A DNA stretch of 64,000 bases. Source: Brytella acorum (lineage in GTDB: Bacteria; Pseudomonadota; Alphaproteobacteria; Acetobacterales; Acetobacteraceae). A program made the translations under genes and the position numbers. Below are positions 50,682 through 58,904 of the stretch, one piece after another. Positions within the stretch are counted from its first letter, which is position 1; the number at the start of each line of letters is the position of its first letter. Below the pieces are notes generated by a model. It did no database searches. It worked only from the letters and a program-made list of their open reading frames with translations, and was not told the DNA's origin. Location: positions 1-64,000 of the forward strand of contig NZ_JARBJP010000004.1 of the NCBI RefSeq assembly GCF_029309905.1. Reading direction: 5' to 3'.

Positions 50682-51188
50682 TCAGTCCTCGGACGGGGCC
50701 ATGCTCCGGATCAGATCGAACATGCGCTTCCGTACTGCCGTGTCCGGAATCCGATAATAGGCCCGCACGAGATCGATGGTTTCGCGGCGACCGAAAAGCG
50801 TTGCATCCTCGGAGGAGGCATCCAAGCGCTTCGGCGGCGGTCCGCCGAACGTCGAAGGCGCTTCGGCGAAGCCCATCATGCTGTTCAGAGGCTGAGCCGA
50901 TTGCGACGCCACGCCCGCCATGCCGTCATAGAAAAAACTGACCGGGACTTCCATGACACGCGCCAGTTCGTAAAGACGGCTGGCGCTGACGCGATTGGCG
51001 CCTCTCTCGTATTTCTGGACCTGCTGAAAAGTCAGCCCCAGAGCCTCACCCAATTTTTCCTGAGACAGCCCCATCAGGGTACGGCGCAACCGAATTCTCT
51101 GCCCCACATGGATGTCGACGGGACCCGCCGCTGCGGGGCCTTTCGCGATATCGACGGTCGGCGGAGCGCTCGTGGCAATCTGAGTCAT
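50682..51188 (-). CDS. XRE/Cro-CI family transcriptional regulator
   Basis: 168-residue DNA-binding protein. The helix-turn-helix is RIRLRRTLMGLSQEKLGEAL and LTFQQVQKYERGANRVSASR (about 28-70). A 70-residue C-terminal part with RETIDLVRAYYRIP follows; it resembles the alphaproteobacterial SdpR-like family that often controls cell envelope or motility genes. The ATG at 51188 is chosen over TTG codons just upstream. A TTGACA hexamer lies at 51219-51224 in the gap to lnt, but no matching -10 at the right distance was seen. Confidence 0.85.
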   Translation of the reverse strand: MTQIATSAPPTVDIAKGPAAAGPVDIHVGQRIRLRRTLMGLSQEKLGEALGLTFQQVQKYERGANRVSASRLYELARVMEVPVSFFYDGMAGVASQSAQPLNSMMGFAEAPSTFGGPPPKRLDASSEDATLFGRRETIDLVRAYYRIPDTAVRKRMFDLIRSMAPSED

Positions 51189-51233
51189 ATCATTTGATTG
51201 ATACAACAACCGTAGATTGTCAACGTTAACCTT

Positions 51234-52763
51234 TTATACATGCTTTCGCCCTTGCCGACCTCCAAGACCGGTCAAAGACAACCCGACACAGATCAGTGAG
51301 AGCAAAATCGGCACAACCCTGCCGTGCAGCGCGAAAAATGTCTGGGCCAGGGGCGACGGAACGGCCTCGACCAAGGTCGCCGTTTGACCCCAGCCGATCC
51401 GCCCGAGTTCATGGCCTGTGACATCGAAAATGGCTGTAATGCCCGTATTGGCGGCCTGGGCGATCGGCAACCCCTCTTCCACGGCGCGCATACGCATCGT
51501 CGCCAGATGCTGCCGAGGGCCGGCGGTGTCGCCGAACCACGCGTCATTGGTGATGTTCAGCATCCAGGATGGCCGGTCCGGTCCCACCACGCGTCCCGAG
51601 AAAATCACCTCATAACAGACCATCGGATCGACGCCGTCGAATCCGGGGTAGCGCCAGGTCTTGGGGCCGGAGCCCGCCGCCAAAACGCCGGGCACGAGTT
51701 TCACGGGCACGAAGCGCGGCGCATATTCGCCAAACGGCACCAGCGTGGCCTTGTCATAGGCGTCCAGGATGGAACCATCCGGGGCCAGAGCGAAAGCGCT
51801 GTTATAGTAGCGCCCCTGCGCGTCGCTGCGATCGGACCCGATGATCCCGCCGCTGGCCCCTTCCGCTGCCTGGGCCATCACCTGCCGCGCGAGAGGATCT
51901 TCGTTAAGAAGGCCGGGAAAAGCCGACTCAGGCCATACATACACAATGGAGCGCCCAGCCCCCTCCTCACTGGCCAGATGTCGTGCCCGTACAATGCCCT
52001 CGCGGGTCAGGGAGAGATAGTGCCTGAAGACGTTCACCGCGTCTTTCTGCCCCAGAATATCGCCTTCGCTGACGTTGCCCTGCGCCAGAACGACGACAGG
52101 ATTCTGTATCGGCAGGGGATGGACGTTGTGGATCCGTACGATACCGACCGTGAGCCACAGTAACACCGCCACAGCGACCGTCACGAACCACTTCCGCCCC
52201 TGCCACACGATCAGAGACCCCAGAATCACGGCGAGCGTCATGCCGTCCACGCCGATCCACGCAGCCGGTTGAATCAGCCAGTCGCCCACACGCCCCGGCA
52301 GTTCGAGAACGCTGCCCGGCGGATTCCACGGAAAGCCGGTAAAGAGGAAGACGCGGCCCATATCGGCCAGCGTCCAGCTCCCGGCAAAAAGAAACACGCG
52401 CTGCCAGCCGGAGGGTACCAGGCGGCACAAGGCGGCGGGCGCGGCGGCAAAGGGCGCGAGAATGAGCGCCGGTCCGGGCGCGGCCAGCGGCACGGCCCAC
52501 CAGAAATCATGCCAGCGCGTCAGAGGTGCGGCCGTGAGCCAGTACAGACCGGCGGTGTTGAAGGCCAACCCGAAAACGAAACCGTAAAGCGCGGCTCGTC
52601 GCCAGTTCGGCGCATCTTCCGCGCAGCGATAGAGAAACAGGAGCCCTAGCGACAGACATGGTACGAAACACAGCGGAGGAAATGCGGCGGCCGCGAAAAT
52701 TCCAGCCGCCATAAGCGCGACCGCAAGACGCCAGCCTCGCCAAGGCAGATCAACCGTGTTCAT
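51234..52763 (-). CDS. lnt: Apolipoprotein N-acyltransferase
   Basis: 509-residue inner-membrane enzyme adding the third acyl chain to lipoproteins. Hydrophobic N-terminal helices precede a nitrilase-fold domain with the Glu in YVWPESAFPG, the Lys in DKATLVPFGEYAPR and the Cys nucleophile in MVCYEVIFSGR. A final helix ends the protein. The ATG at 52763 is used; another lies two codons upstream. It follows the ornithine-lipid gene by 27 bases on the same strand, so the cluster is tied to the outer envelope. Confidence 0.93.
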   Translation of the reverse strand: MNTVDLPWRGWRLAVALMAAGIFAAAAFPPLCFVPCLSLGLLFLYRCAEDAPNWRRAALYGFVFGLAFNTAGLYWLTAAPLTRWHDFWWAVPLAAPGPALILAPFAAAPAALCRLVPSGWQRVFLFAGSWTLADMGRVFLFTGFPWNPPGSVLELPGRVGDWLIQPAAWIGVDGMTLAVILGSLIVWQGRKWFVTVAVAVLLWLTVGIVRIHNVHPLPIQNPVVVLAQGNVSEGDILGQKDAVNVFRHYLSLTREGIVRARHLASEEGAGRSIVYVWPESAFPGLLNEDPLARQVMAQAAEGASGGIIGSDRSDAQGRYYNSAFALAPDGSILDAYDKATLVPFGEYAPRFVPVKLVPGVLAAGSGPKTWRYPGFDGVDPMVCYEVIFSGRVVGPDRPSWMLNITNDAWFGDTAGPRQHLATMRMRAVEEGLPIAQAANTGITAIFDVTGHELGRIGWGQTATLVEAVPSPLAQTFFALHGRVVPILLSLICVGLSLTGLGGRQGRKHV

Positions 52764-52790
52764 GATCAAGGAGGAAGCTCTGAATCAGGC

Positions 52791-53699
52791 TCAGTCAAGC
52801 GCGTCGCGCAGGCGGCGCTCGTAATGCCGATAGTATTTGTCCGCCAGCAACTCGCTTTTGACAAGAATGGCGACATCCGTCGTGTTGAACTGGTGATCGA
52901 CGACCGCGCCGTCCCCGACATATCCGCCAAGCCGAAGGTAGCCTTTGATCAAAGGCGGCAAACCGGCAAGACAACGGCGGTGGTTCAGCGCGTGAGGATC
53001 ACCCCGCTGCATGTCGACATAACGGTCTTCGAGCGCGCGAATCCGCAGGGCAGGCGGGGCGAGATGGTTGTGATACAGATAGGTCAGCTCGTCGGCGAGC
53101 GCCTCCGGATTCGTTCCCGGCAGGCTCGCACACCCGAAAAGGACATCGACGCGATATAGAAAAATGTAAGATGCGATGCCACGCCAGAGCAACTGCATCG
53201 CCGCCCGACCGCGATAGGCCCGATCGACGCATGAGCGGCCGACCTCCAGAAGACGTCCGGGAAACTCAAGCAACGGGCTCAGGTCATATTCGCCCTGACT
53301 GTAATATCGCCCGAGTTGCGATGCGGCATCACTGCGTAAAAGTCGATAGGTTCCCACGACACCCGCGGGACCATCCTCGATCTCATGATCGATTACGAGA
53401 AGATGGTCTGCCACTTCGTCAAACGGATCGATGTCGCGTTTGAGCCGACGTGCCTGTTCGTCCGGAACGGCGCCCATTTCTTCGAAGAAAACGCGATATC
53501 GCAGCGCCTGGGCCGCATCACGCTCGGCCGCGTTGGCGGCGATCCGCACACCCAGATTGCCCCCACGCAATTCGGGGAAGCCTTTACGCTCCAGATCAAG
53601 TGTCGAGAGTGATGCGCCGTGCGACGACCCCTTCAACGCGGACGGCTCGTCCAGCGCGATCGCGCGCAGCAGATCGGCGCGTGTCGGAGCGTTTGTCAT
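52791..53699 (-). CDS. L-ornithine N-acyltransferase-like (OlsB/hemolysin-type GNAT)
   Basis: 302-residue acyl-ACP-dependent acyltransferase of the OlsB family, which makes lyso-ornithine lipid from ornithine and 3-hydroxy-acyl-ACP. Family features: EMGAVPDEQARRLKRDIDPFDEVADHLLV, GTYRLLR, ELTYLYHNHLAPP and the C-terminal LPPLIKGYLRLGGYVGDGAV. No olsA partner is adjacent. Its start overlaps the stop of the Fur-family gene (ATGA), so the two are coupled. Confidence 0.85.
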   Translation of the reverse strand: MTNAPTRADLLRAIALDEPSALKGSSHGASLSTLDLERKGFPELRGGNLGVRIAANAAERDAAQALRYRVFFEEMGAVPDEQARRLKRDIDPFDEVADHLLVIDHEIEDGPAGVVGTYRLLRSDAASQLGRYYSQGEYDLSPLLEFPGRLLEVGRSCVDRAYRGRAAMQLLWRGIASYIFLYRVDVLFGCASLPGTNPEALADELTYLYHNHLAPPALRIRALEDRYVDMQRGDPHALNHRRCLAGLPPLIKGYLRLGGYVGDGAVVDHQFNTTDVAILVKSELLADKYYRHYERRLRDALD

Positions 53700-54214
53700 T
53701 CGGCGTCCTTTTCATCCCCGGCATGACCGGACTCCTTGGAGGCCGCGTCTCCACCGCCTCCGGCACGGCGACCGAAAAGCTCCAGTCGGACGGACACGAG
53801 ATCGAAACCCAGACGCTCCGCGAGACGACGGATCAGCGTCTCGTGTTCGGCATCCTCGAATTCGACGACACGACCGGTATCGACGTCGATCATGTGATAA
53901 TGCGTCGTGCCCGGCTCACTGGCCTCATAACGGGCGCGCCCACCACCGAAGTCGCGGCGCTCAAGGATGCCTTTTTCCTCAAGGAGGCGCACGGTGCGAT
54001 AGACCGTCGCAATCGATATCCTGCCATCCAGTTGCGACGCCCGTCGATACAGTTCCTCGACGTCGGGATGATCTTCCGCGTCTGAGAGAACCTGTGCGAT
54101 CAATCGACGCTGGCCGGTCATCTTCAGGCCACGTTCCATACACAGTTGGCCGATCCGCGATTCTGCGTTCACACGACCGCTGCGCTTTTCGTCTGCTCGT
54201 GCTTCCGGTATCAT
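53696..54214 (-). CDS. Fur-family transcriptional regulator
   Basis: 172-residue metal-dependent repressor. The winged-helix part reads GLKMTGQRRLIAQVL, DGRISIATVYRTVRLLEEKGIL; the metal-site region is THYHMIDVDTGRVVEF. The CxxC pair of E. coli Fur is missing, as in many alphaproteobacterial Fur/Mur proteins. The C terminus is Gly/Ser/Lys-rich with no known function. It heads the run fur, olsB, lnt, regulator. Iron or manganese are both possible cofactors. Confidence 0.88.
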   Translation of the reverse strand: MIPEARADEKRSGRVNAESRIGQLCMERGLKMTGQRRLIAQVLSDAEDHPDVEELYRRASQLDGRISIATVYRTVRLLEEKGILERRDFGGGRARYEASEPGTTHYHMIDVDTGRVVEFEDAEHETLIRRLAERLGFDLVSVRLELFGRRAGGGGDAASKESGHAGDEKDAE

Positions 54215-54358
54215 GATCTATCGCCTAGCGGAAAACGGGACGCATGGCCAGTGGGACCGGCTCACGATCCTGCACAGGTTGTGCTTGCAGCCTCAAACGC
54301 GAGTCCCTCCCTGATGCCCGATCATAGAAGAATGTCCGAGCGACCTGCCACTCAAAGC

Positions 54359-54388
54359 GTCAGCGGTCTTTCATGAAAAGCCGCTGAC
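54359..54388. repeat. Nearly perfect 30-base palindrome downstream of mucR
   Basis: Arms GTCAGCGG and CCGCTGAC enclose a centre that is itself nearly palindromic (CTTTTCATGAAAGA on the minus strand), leaving only two mispaired positions on each side. It starts about 28 bases after the mucR stop. It may be a terminator without a T run or a protein-binding site. It lies in the 201-base gap between mucR and the Fur gene. Confidence 0.6.
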
Positions 54389-54415
54389 AGCCTGATCGGG
54401 AACACGGTCCGAAAC

Positions 54416-54835
54416 TCAGGAATCGTCACTACCGCGGCGATGCCCCAGACCGATCTTGTGCGCCAGGGAGGATCGGTGCTTGGCGTAGTTCGGTGCCACC
54501 ATGGGATATTCCGTCGGAAGGCCCCAGCGTTCCCTATAGGCCTGTGGCGTCAGCCCATAAGCCGATTTGAGATGACGGCGCAGGAGCTTGAGCTTCTTCC
54601 CATCTTCGAGGCAGATAATATAATCGGGGAAAACTGATTTTTTGGGGTGCACGGCGGGAGTAGGCTTCTCGTCCGCCACCGGCACCGGAGGACTGGCGAG
54701 AGAAACAAAAGCCTCTTTTACCTTTCCGATGAGATCCCCAAGATCCTGTTCAGAAACGCTATTGTTTTTCACATAGGCCGCGATGATTTGTGCCGTTAAT
54801 TTCTGCACCAGCGTCTGGTCAGTTGTATCGGTCAT
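54416..54835 (-). CDS. MucR/Ros-family transcriptional regulator
   Basis: 139-residue zinc-finger-like DNA-binding protein. It has an N-terminal helical oligomerisation region and the C-terminal MucR domain: VFPDYIICLEDGKKLKLLRRHLKSAYGLTPQ and YRERWGLPTEYPMVAPNYAK. MucR proteins silence or regulate exopolysaccharide, motility and cell-cycle genes in alphaproteobacteria and bind AT-rich DNA. It stands alone on the minus strand, divergent from the TusA-like gene. Confidence 0.92.
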   Translation of the reverse strand: MTDTTDQTLVQKLTAQIIAAYVKNNSVSEQDLGDLIGKVKEAFVSLASPPVPVADEKPTPAVHPKKSVFPDYIICLEDGKKLKLLRRHLKSAYGLTPQAYRERWGLPTEYPMVAPNYAKHRSSLAHKIGLGHRRGSDDS

Positions 54836-54914
54836 GTCGCTCTATTTCCCACAATGCTTAAACGGAACGATATGAAATCTTTAACTGCCGCTCAAGTGAG
54901 GAAATGATGAAATC

Positions 54915-55196
54915 ATGACTGGAGCCATCGCCACGGATACCGAACTCGATATCACCGGAGAGGTCTGTCCGATGACGACAGTCCATGTCCGCCTTGCACT
55001 GGACCGGCTTCCTGGCGGTGCCATACTCGGCGTGACACTGACGGGGGACGAGCCTCATCACAATGTCGCGTCAGCGGTCCGCGCTCTGGGACATCAGATC
55101 GTTCTGGATGAAACCCTCAGCCGGGCATCCGATCTTTACCGGCTGGTTATCCGTAAATCACAGGCAAGGACGAGCGCGTCGCCGCCATCGGCGTAA
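54915..55196 (+). CDS. TusA/SirA-like sulfur-carrier family protein
   Basis: 93-residue protein of the TusA fold. The conserved segment is LDITGEVCPMTTVHVRLALD with the likely acceptor Cys18; the usual CPxP is CPMT, so the second Pro is replaced. The rest matches a two-layer TusA domain (GGAILGVTLTGDEPHHNVASAVRALGHQ). It may take part in sulfur transfer or selenium metabolism; a classical tusBCDE set is not here. Its last 61 bases overlap the 3' end of rimI on the opposite strand. Confidence 0.8.
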   Translation: MTGAIATDTELDITGEVCPMTTVHVRLALDRLPGGAILGVTLTGDEPHHNVASAVRALGHQIVLDETLSRASDLYRLVIRKSQARTSASPPSA

Positions 55197-55603
55197 TAAC
55201 GACGGCGCGTGCCGCAGGGCAGAAACCTGCAACGCTCGTAGAGCGCGCGCGCCGCAGTGTTCGTCACCGCCACTTCCAGAAAAGCACGGCCGACACCGCT
55301 GTCGAGCAGCCGCGCCGCAGCCGATTTCACAAGCGCATGTCCTGCTCCCGCCCGACGGCCCTCCGGTCGCACGGCCAGCGTCAGAATCTCGGCTTCGTCC
55401 AGAACCCTGCGATACAGAATGAATCCCACGGGGTCCGCCTCGTCCAGGACGACCAGCGCCTCGACGCCCCCGGTTTCCAGAAGCGTGCGGATCGCGTCCT
55501 CGTCCCAGATCTCGCCACCAGCAAATGCTTCGGCATGAATATGAGCCAGGATCGCTGCGCCCGGCGTGCCCATCGACACGATCGATCGCGCCGGGGGAGT
55601 CAT
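55136..55603 (-). CDS. rimI: Ribosomal-protein-alanine N-acetyltransferase-like
   Basis: 155-residue GNAT enzyme. The acetyl-CoA loop is LAVRPEGRRAGAGHALV, and FLEVAVTNTAARALYERCRF is RimI-like. It would acetylate the N-terminal Ala of ribosomal protein S18. The start codon overlaps the tsaB stop (ATGA), the usual tsaB-rimI pairing. The C-terminal ~20 codons overlap the TusA-like gene on the other strand. Confidence 0.88.
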   Translation of the reverse strand: MTPPARSIVSMGTPGAAILAHIHAEAFAGGEIWDEDAIRTLLETGGVEALVVLDEADPVGFILYRRVLDEAEILTLAVRPEGRRAGAGHALVKSAAARLLDSGVGRAFLEVAVTNTAARALYERCRFLPCGTRRRYYADGGDALVLACDLRITSR

Positions 55604-56265
55604 CCGACAGGCGCGGGTCGCAAGCCCTGCTGCGGAAGCTTCGCTTCCGGCGGATCCACATAGATCGGCTCGAGCGGATGGACCGGTCCGGCGCAAGCCG
55701 CCTTCCAGATCGCCTCCGCCGCCGGCTCTTCATAGGCCACGCGCCGCGCGCCGCCCGTCTGCGCGTCCGACAGCCATGCAAGCGCATCGCCCGTTACCGC
55801 CGGAACGGACGGCGGCACGACGATATCGGCCGGTGCCGAAGCCCGGATCGGGTGGACGCCGTCATCCACGAAACAGCGATTCCGGCGCGCCACACTCACG
55901 CACATCGCACGGGACAGACCCGGCATCGCCCTCTGGGCATCTCCGGCCGTCACACCGAGACCTCGAACACCATATCCCATGGCCAGCCCCTGCGCGAGGG
56001 CGAGGGAAGCGCGCAAACCCGTGAAAGATCCCGGGCCAACGACAGCGACGACGGCGTCAGGTTTATCACGCCAGCCCGCTTCATCGAGCATTTCGTTTAC
56101 GAATATCGCCAGACGCTCGGCCGCCCCGCGCCCCGACATGCGACGCTCGGCCACGACACGTCCGTCTTCAAGCGCAGCCACGAAACCTGAGGTGTTTTCG
56201 CCCGCTGCCGCCCCGTTGAGGACGACCACGCGGCGGCTCAACGCCGGGTTCAGAGGCAGAGACAT
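55600..56265 (-). CDS. tsaB: tRNA threonylcarbamoyladenosine biosynthesis protein TsaB
   Basis: 221-residue subunit of the t6A synthesis complex (with TsaD and TsaE). It has an N-terminal ASKHA-like fold and the region VVGPGSFTGLRASLALAQGLAMG, then the divergent C-terminal half with YEEPAAEAIWKAAC. The ATG at 56265 gives a normal length; an open frame continues upstream inside the RutE-like gene. It overlaps that gene by 16 bases and rimI by 4 bases. Confidence 0.9.
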   Translation of the reverse strand: MSLPLNPALSRRVVVLNGAAAGENTSGFVAALEDGRVVAERRMSGRGAAERLAIFVNEMLDEAGWRDKPDAVVAVVGPGSFTGLRASLALAQGLAMGYGVRGLGVTAGDAQRAMPGLSRAMCVSVARRNRCFVDDGVHPIRASAPADIVVPPSVPAVTGDALAWLSDAQTGGARRVAYEEPAAEAIWKAACAGPVHPLEPIYVDPPEAKLPQQGLRPAPVG

Positions 56266-56876
56266 GCTTCGTCGAAAGAAAGGCGAGGCGCACGAACTGG
56301 CGCAGACGGCTCGTCCGCATAACCGAGGGCCACGAGAAAGTTGGCTCTCCAACCCGTATCGGCCAACAGATTGTCTTCGACCGCAAATGCGTCGAAACCT
56401 GACATCGGCGCAGCGGCAAGGCCGAGCGCACGCGCCGCGAGAATCAGATAGCCGCCTTGCAGGGTGCCGTTACGGAAGGCCGTCTCTTCCGAAAGACCGA
56501 CATCAGCCGCAAACCAGTCGCGCAGCGCGGGTTCGGAATTAAGGCGCGGAAGATGCTCGAAAAACAGTGGATCATAACAGACGACGACCACCACGGGCGC
56601 CGCCGCGCAGAGGGCGGCATTCGCGGGAGTTACCGCATTTTTGAGGCGCGCGCGCGCATCTTCCGTCGTCAGAAAAAGAAAGCGGGCCGGGGTACAGTTT
56701 CCGGATGTCGGGCCGAGTTTCACGAGATCGTAAAGCTGCTCGATGATGGCATGAGACACGGGACGCCCATCGAAGCTCCTGGGCGTATGAGCCTCCCGAA
56801 AGAGACGGTCCAGCGCCTCGGCCCCGATCGTCATGTCCGCCGCAGCGGCCGACACATGATCCGTCATGTCCGACAA
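56250..56876 (-). CDS. Nitroreductase-family protein, malonic semialdehyde reductase type
   Basis: 208-residue FMN enzyme of the HadB/RutE branch: AHTPRSFDGRPV, LVKLGPTSGNCTPARFLFL, and GGYLILAARALGLAAAPMSGFD. RutE removes the malonic semialdehyde made in pyrimidine degradation, but the other rut genes are not here, so a general reductase role is equally possible. The start is the ATG at 56876 or one three codons later. It lies 3 bases after the nfuA stop. Confidence 0.85.
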   Translation of the reverse strand: MSDMTDHVSAAAADMTIGAEALDRLFREAHTPRSFDGRPVSHAIIEQLYDLVKLGPTSGNCTPARFLFLTTEDARARLKNAVTPANAALCAAAPVVVVVCYDPLFFEHLPRLNSEPALRDWFAADVGLSEETAFRNGTLQGGYLILAARALGLAAAPMSGFDAFAVEDNLLADTGWRANFLVALGYADEPSAPVRAPRLSFDEACLCL

Positions 56877-56879
56877 ATC

Positions 56880-57443
56880 TCAGTCCTCGACCTGCTCGAC
56901 CGCCACGACCTCGGGCACGTAATGCTTGAGCATGTTTTCCACACCATGCTTGAGCGTCGCCCGCGATGACGGACATCCGGAGCAGGCGCCCTGCATGCTC
57001 AGGCGCACGATACCGTCACGATAGCCACGGAACACGATATCTCCGCCGTCCCCCGCCACGGCTGGCCGAACGCGGGAATCGAGAAGCTCGCGGATCTGCG
57101 CCACGACAGCTTCATCTTCGGGCAGCGTATCCTCGGCATCCTCCATGTGAACGCCTTCGATCACAGGCCTGCCTGCGATCAGGTGGTCCGTGAGAACCCC
57201 GAGAACCATCGGCTTGAGCTCTGGCCAGTCCGCATCCGCCGACTTGGTCACCGACACGAACTCGCCGCCAAGAAACACGCCGCTCACACCCGGAAGGCCG
57301 AACAGGGCGACGGCCAGGGGCGAGCGCCGCTCAGCCGCCGCAAGGTCGGCGAAATCCGCTGTTCCGCGGTGGCCCATCACATCCCGCCCCGGCAGGAACT
57401 TCAGCGTGGAGGGATTGGGGGTGTCCTCGGTTTCGATGAACAT
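56880..57443 (-). CDS. NfuA-type iron-sulfur cluster carrier
   Basis: 187-residue Fe-S scaffold/carrier. The N-terminal Nfu_N domain begins MFIETEDTPNPSTLKFLPGR; the C-terminal NifU domain has VRPAVAGDGGDIVFRGY and the cluster cysteines in QGACSGCPSSRATLK. This is the Nfu form that delivers 4Fe-4S clusters to enzymes such as aconitase and lipoate synthase. It begins the minus-strand run nfuA, RutE-like, tsaB, rimI. Confidence 0.94.
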   Translation of the reverse strand: MFIETEDTPNPSTLKFLPGRDVMGHRGTADFADLAAAERRSPLAVALFGLPGVSGVFLGGEFVSVTKSADADWPELKPMVLGVLTDHLIAGRPVIEGVHMEDAEDTLPEDEAVVAQIRELLDSRVRPAVAGDGGDIVFRGYRDGIVRLSMQGACSGCPSSRATLKHGVENMLKHYVPEVVAVEQVED

Positions 57444-57523
57444 GGACTCTCTCGATACTAACGATGATTACCAGACGATCATTCCGGCCTGACATGAGGC
57501 ATGGAACACGTTTCCGCAAGCCC

Positions 57524-58897
57524 TTAGAGTACCGATGCGGTCTCAGATACGGGAAGAGTGATGCGCGCGCGAAGGCCGCCCTGCGGAGCGCGCGCCAGCT
57601 CTATCGTGCCATTCGCCCGCTCCACCTCGCGCTTCACGATGGCCAGACCCAGTCCCAGCCCGCCCGTCGCGCGCGAGCGTGAGCCTTCCAGACGATAGAA
57701 CGCCGCCAGTACGCGTTCCCGCTCATGTTCCGGAATCCCCGGCCCGCTGTCATCGACCATGACCGTCACGCGGTCATGGTCGCGACGCAGCGTGACATGG
57801 GCGTCACCGCCATAATTGCAGGCATTATCGATCAGGTTGGCGAAAATACGTTTGGTGGCCAGCGGACGCGCGGTCATCTGACACCGATCCGGCCCGTCGT
57901 AACCCGTTACACGTCCACGATCACTTTGGGATTCGAGCAACGTCATGAGCGTCGCGGACAGATCCATCATCCGGGTCGGCTCGGGATCGAGATCGCCCGC
58001 GAGATAAGCCAGAACGCCATTCACCATGGCTTCCATCTCGTCGACGTCGGATTCTATGGCCATCTGGGCTTCGGGATCGGCCAGGAACCCGGCGCGAAGT
58101 CGCAGCCGCGCCAAGGGTGTGCGAAGATCGTGCGAGACCGCCGCGAGAACTTCGGTACGATCGTTGATCAACCGCTGGATACGAACTTGCATGGCGTTGA
58201 TCGCTCGCGCCAGACCACGCACCTCTCGCGGCCCCCGTTCTTCCAGCGGCACCCAGCTGCCCGCCTGTCCGACGGCATCCGCTACAGCAGCCAGGGCACG
58301 CAGCGGCGTACTGAGGGCACGCACCAGCATCGCGGCGGCGATCGCGACGGCCCCTGCCGTGATGGCGGCGGAGGCCAGACCTCGGGTGACATGACGTCGG
58401 CCGATGACATCGCGCGCCGTAAATTCGAGACGACTGCCGTCCCGCAGGGACAGAGCGCCATAAACGCTGCTTCCGGAATGCGGATCTGCGGAAACCTGCA
58501 ATCCGGCACGACCGAGAACCGGATCGACCGCAACGAGCTGCTGGCGAAGCTGCCCGAGCGAATAGGAAAATCGGAGAGGCGCGGGTTGTCCGACCGGATG
58601 CCAGCTGATGCCCAGTTCATTATCCGACAGCAAAATCGCCAGGACCGGACGTTGAGACGGCTGGGCGGTTTCAATCACCCGAAGATCCGTGCTGAGCGTT
58701 TCCGCGATCTGGCTGATCCGGGCATCGTCGGCGATGTAGGTTTCGGCTTCTTCGTAAAACAGAGCGCTGGCCAGGAAGACCATCACGACCGCTGCCAGCA
58801 GAACCATGCTGACGCGTCCCACCAGTCCGACCGGCCAGAGACGGATGCGCCCGGCCGCGGAACGGGCGCCGGAAGTCGTCGGACTCACACCGCTCAT
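57524..58897 (-). CDS. EnvZ-like sensor histidine kinase
   Basis: 457-residue kinase. TM1 lies at ~28-48; a periplasmic loop of about 120 residues follows, then a second helix (RGLASAAITAGAVAIAAAMLVRAL), HAMP, HisKA with the His in AAVSHDLRTPLARLR and an ATPase domain with NLIDNACNYG and GGLGLGLAIVKREV. The ATG at 58897 is chosen because it lies 7 bases after the response regulator stop. EnvZ-like by shape; the signal is unknown. Confidence 0.9.
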   Translation of the reverse strand: MSGVSPTTSGARSAAGRIRLWPVGLVGRVSMVLLAAVVMVFLASALFYEEAETYIADDARISQIAETLSTDLRVIETAQPSQRPVLAILLSDNELGISWHPVGQPAPLRFSYSLGQLRQQLVAVDPVLGRAGLQVSADPHSGSSVYGALSLRDGSRLEFTARDVIGRRHVTRGLASAAITAGAVAIAAAMLVRALSTPLRALAAVADAVGQAGSWVPLEERGPREVRGLARAINAMQVRIQRLINDRTEVLAAVSHDLRTPLARLRLRAGFLADPEAQMAIESDVDEMEAMVNGVLAYLAGDLDPEPTRMMDLSATLMTLLESQSDRGRVTGYDGPDRCQMTARPLATKRIFANLIDNACNYGGDAHVTLRRDHDRVTVMVDDSGPGIPEHERERVLAAFYRLEGSRSRATGGLGLGLAIVKREVERANGTIELARAPQGGLRARITLPVSETASVL

Positions 58898-58904
58898 GTC
58901 TCGG

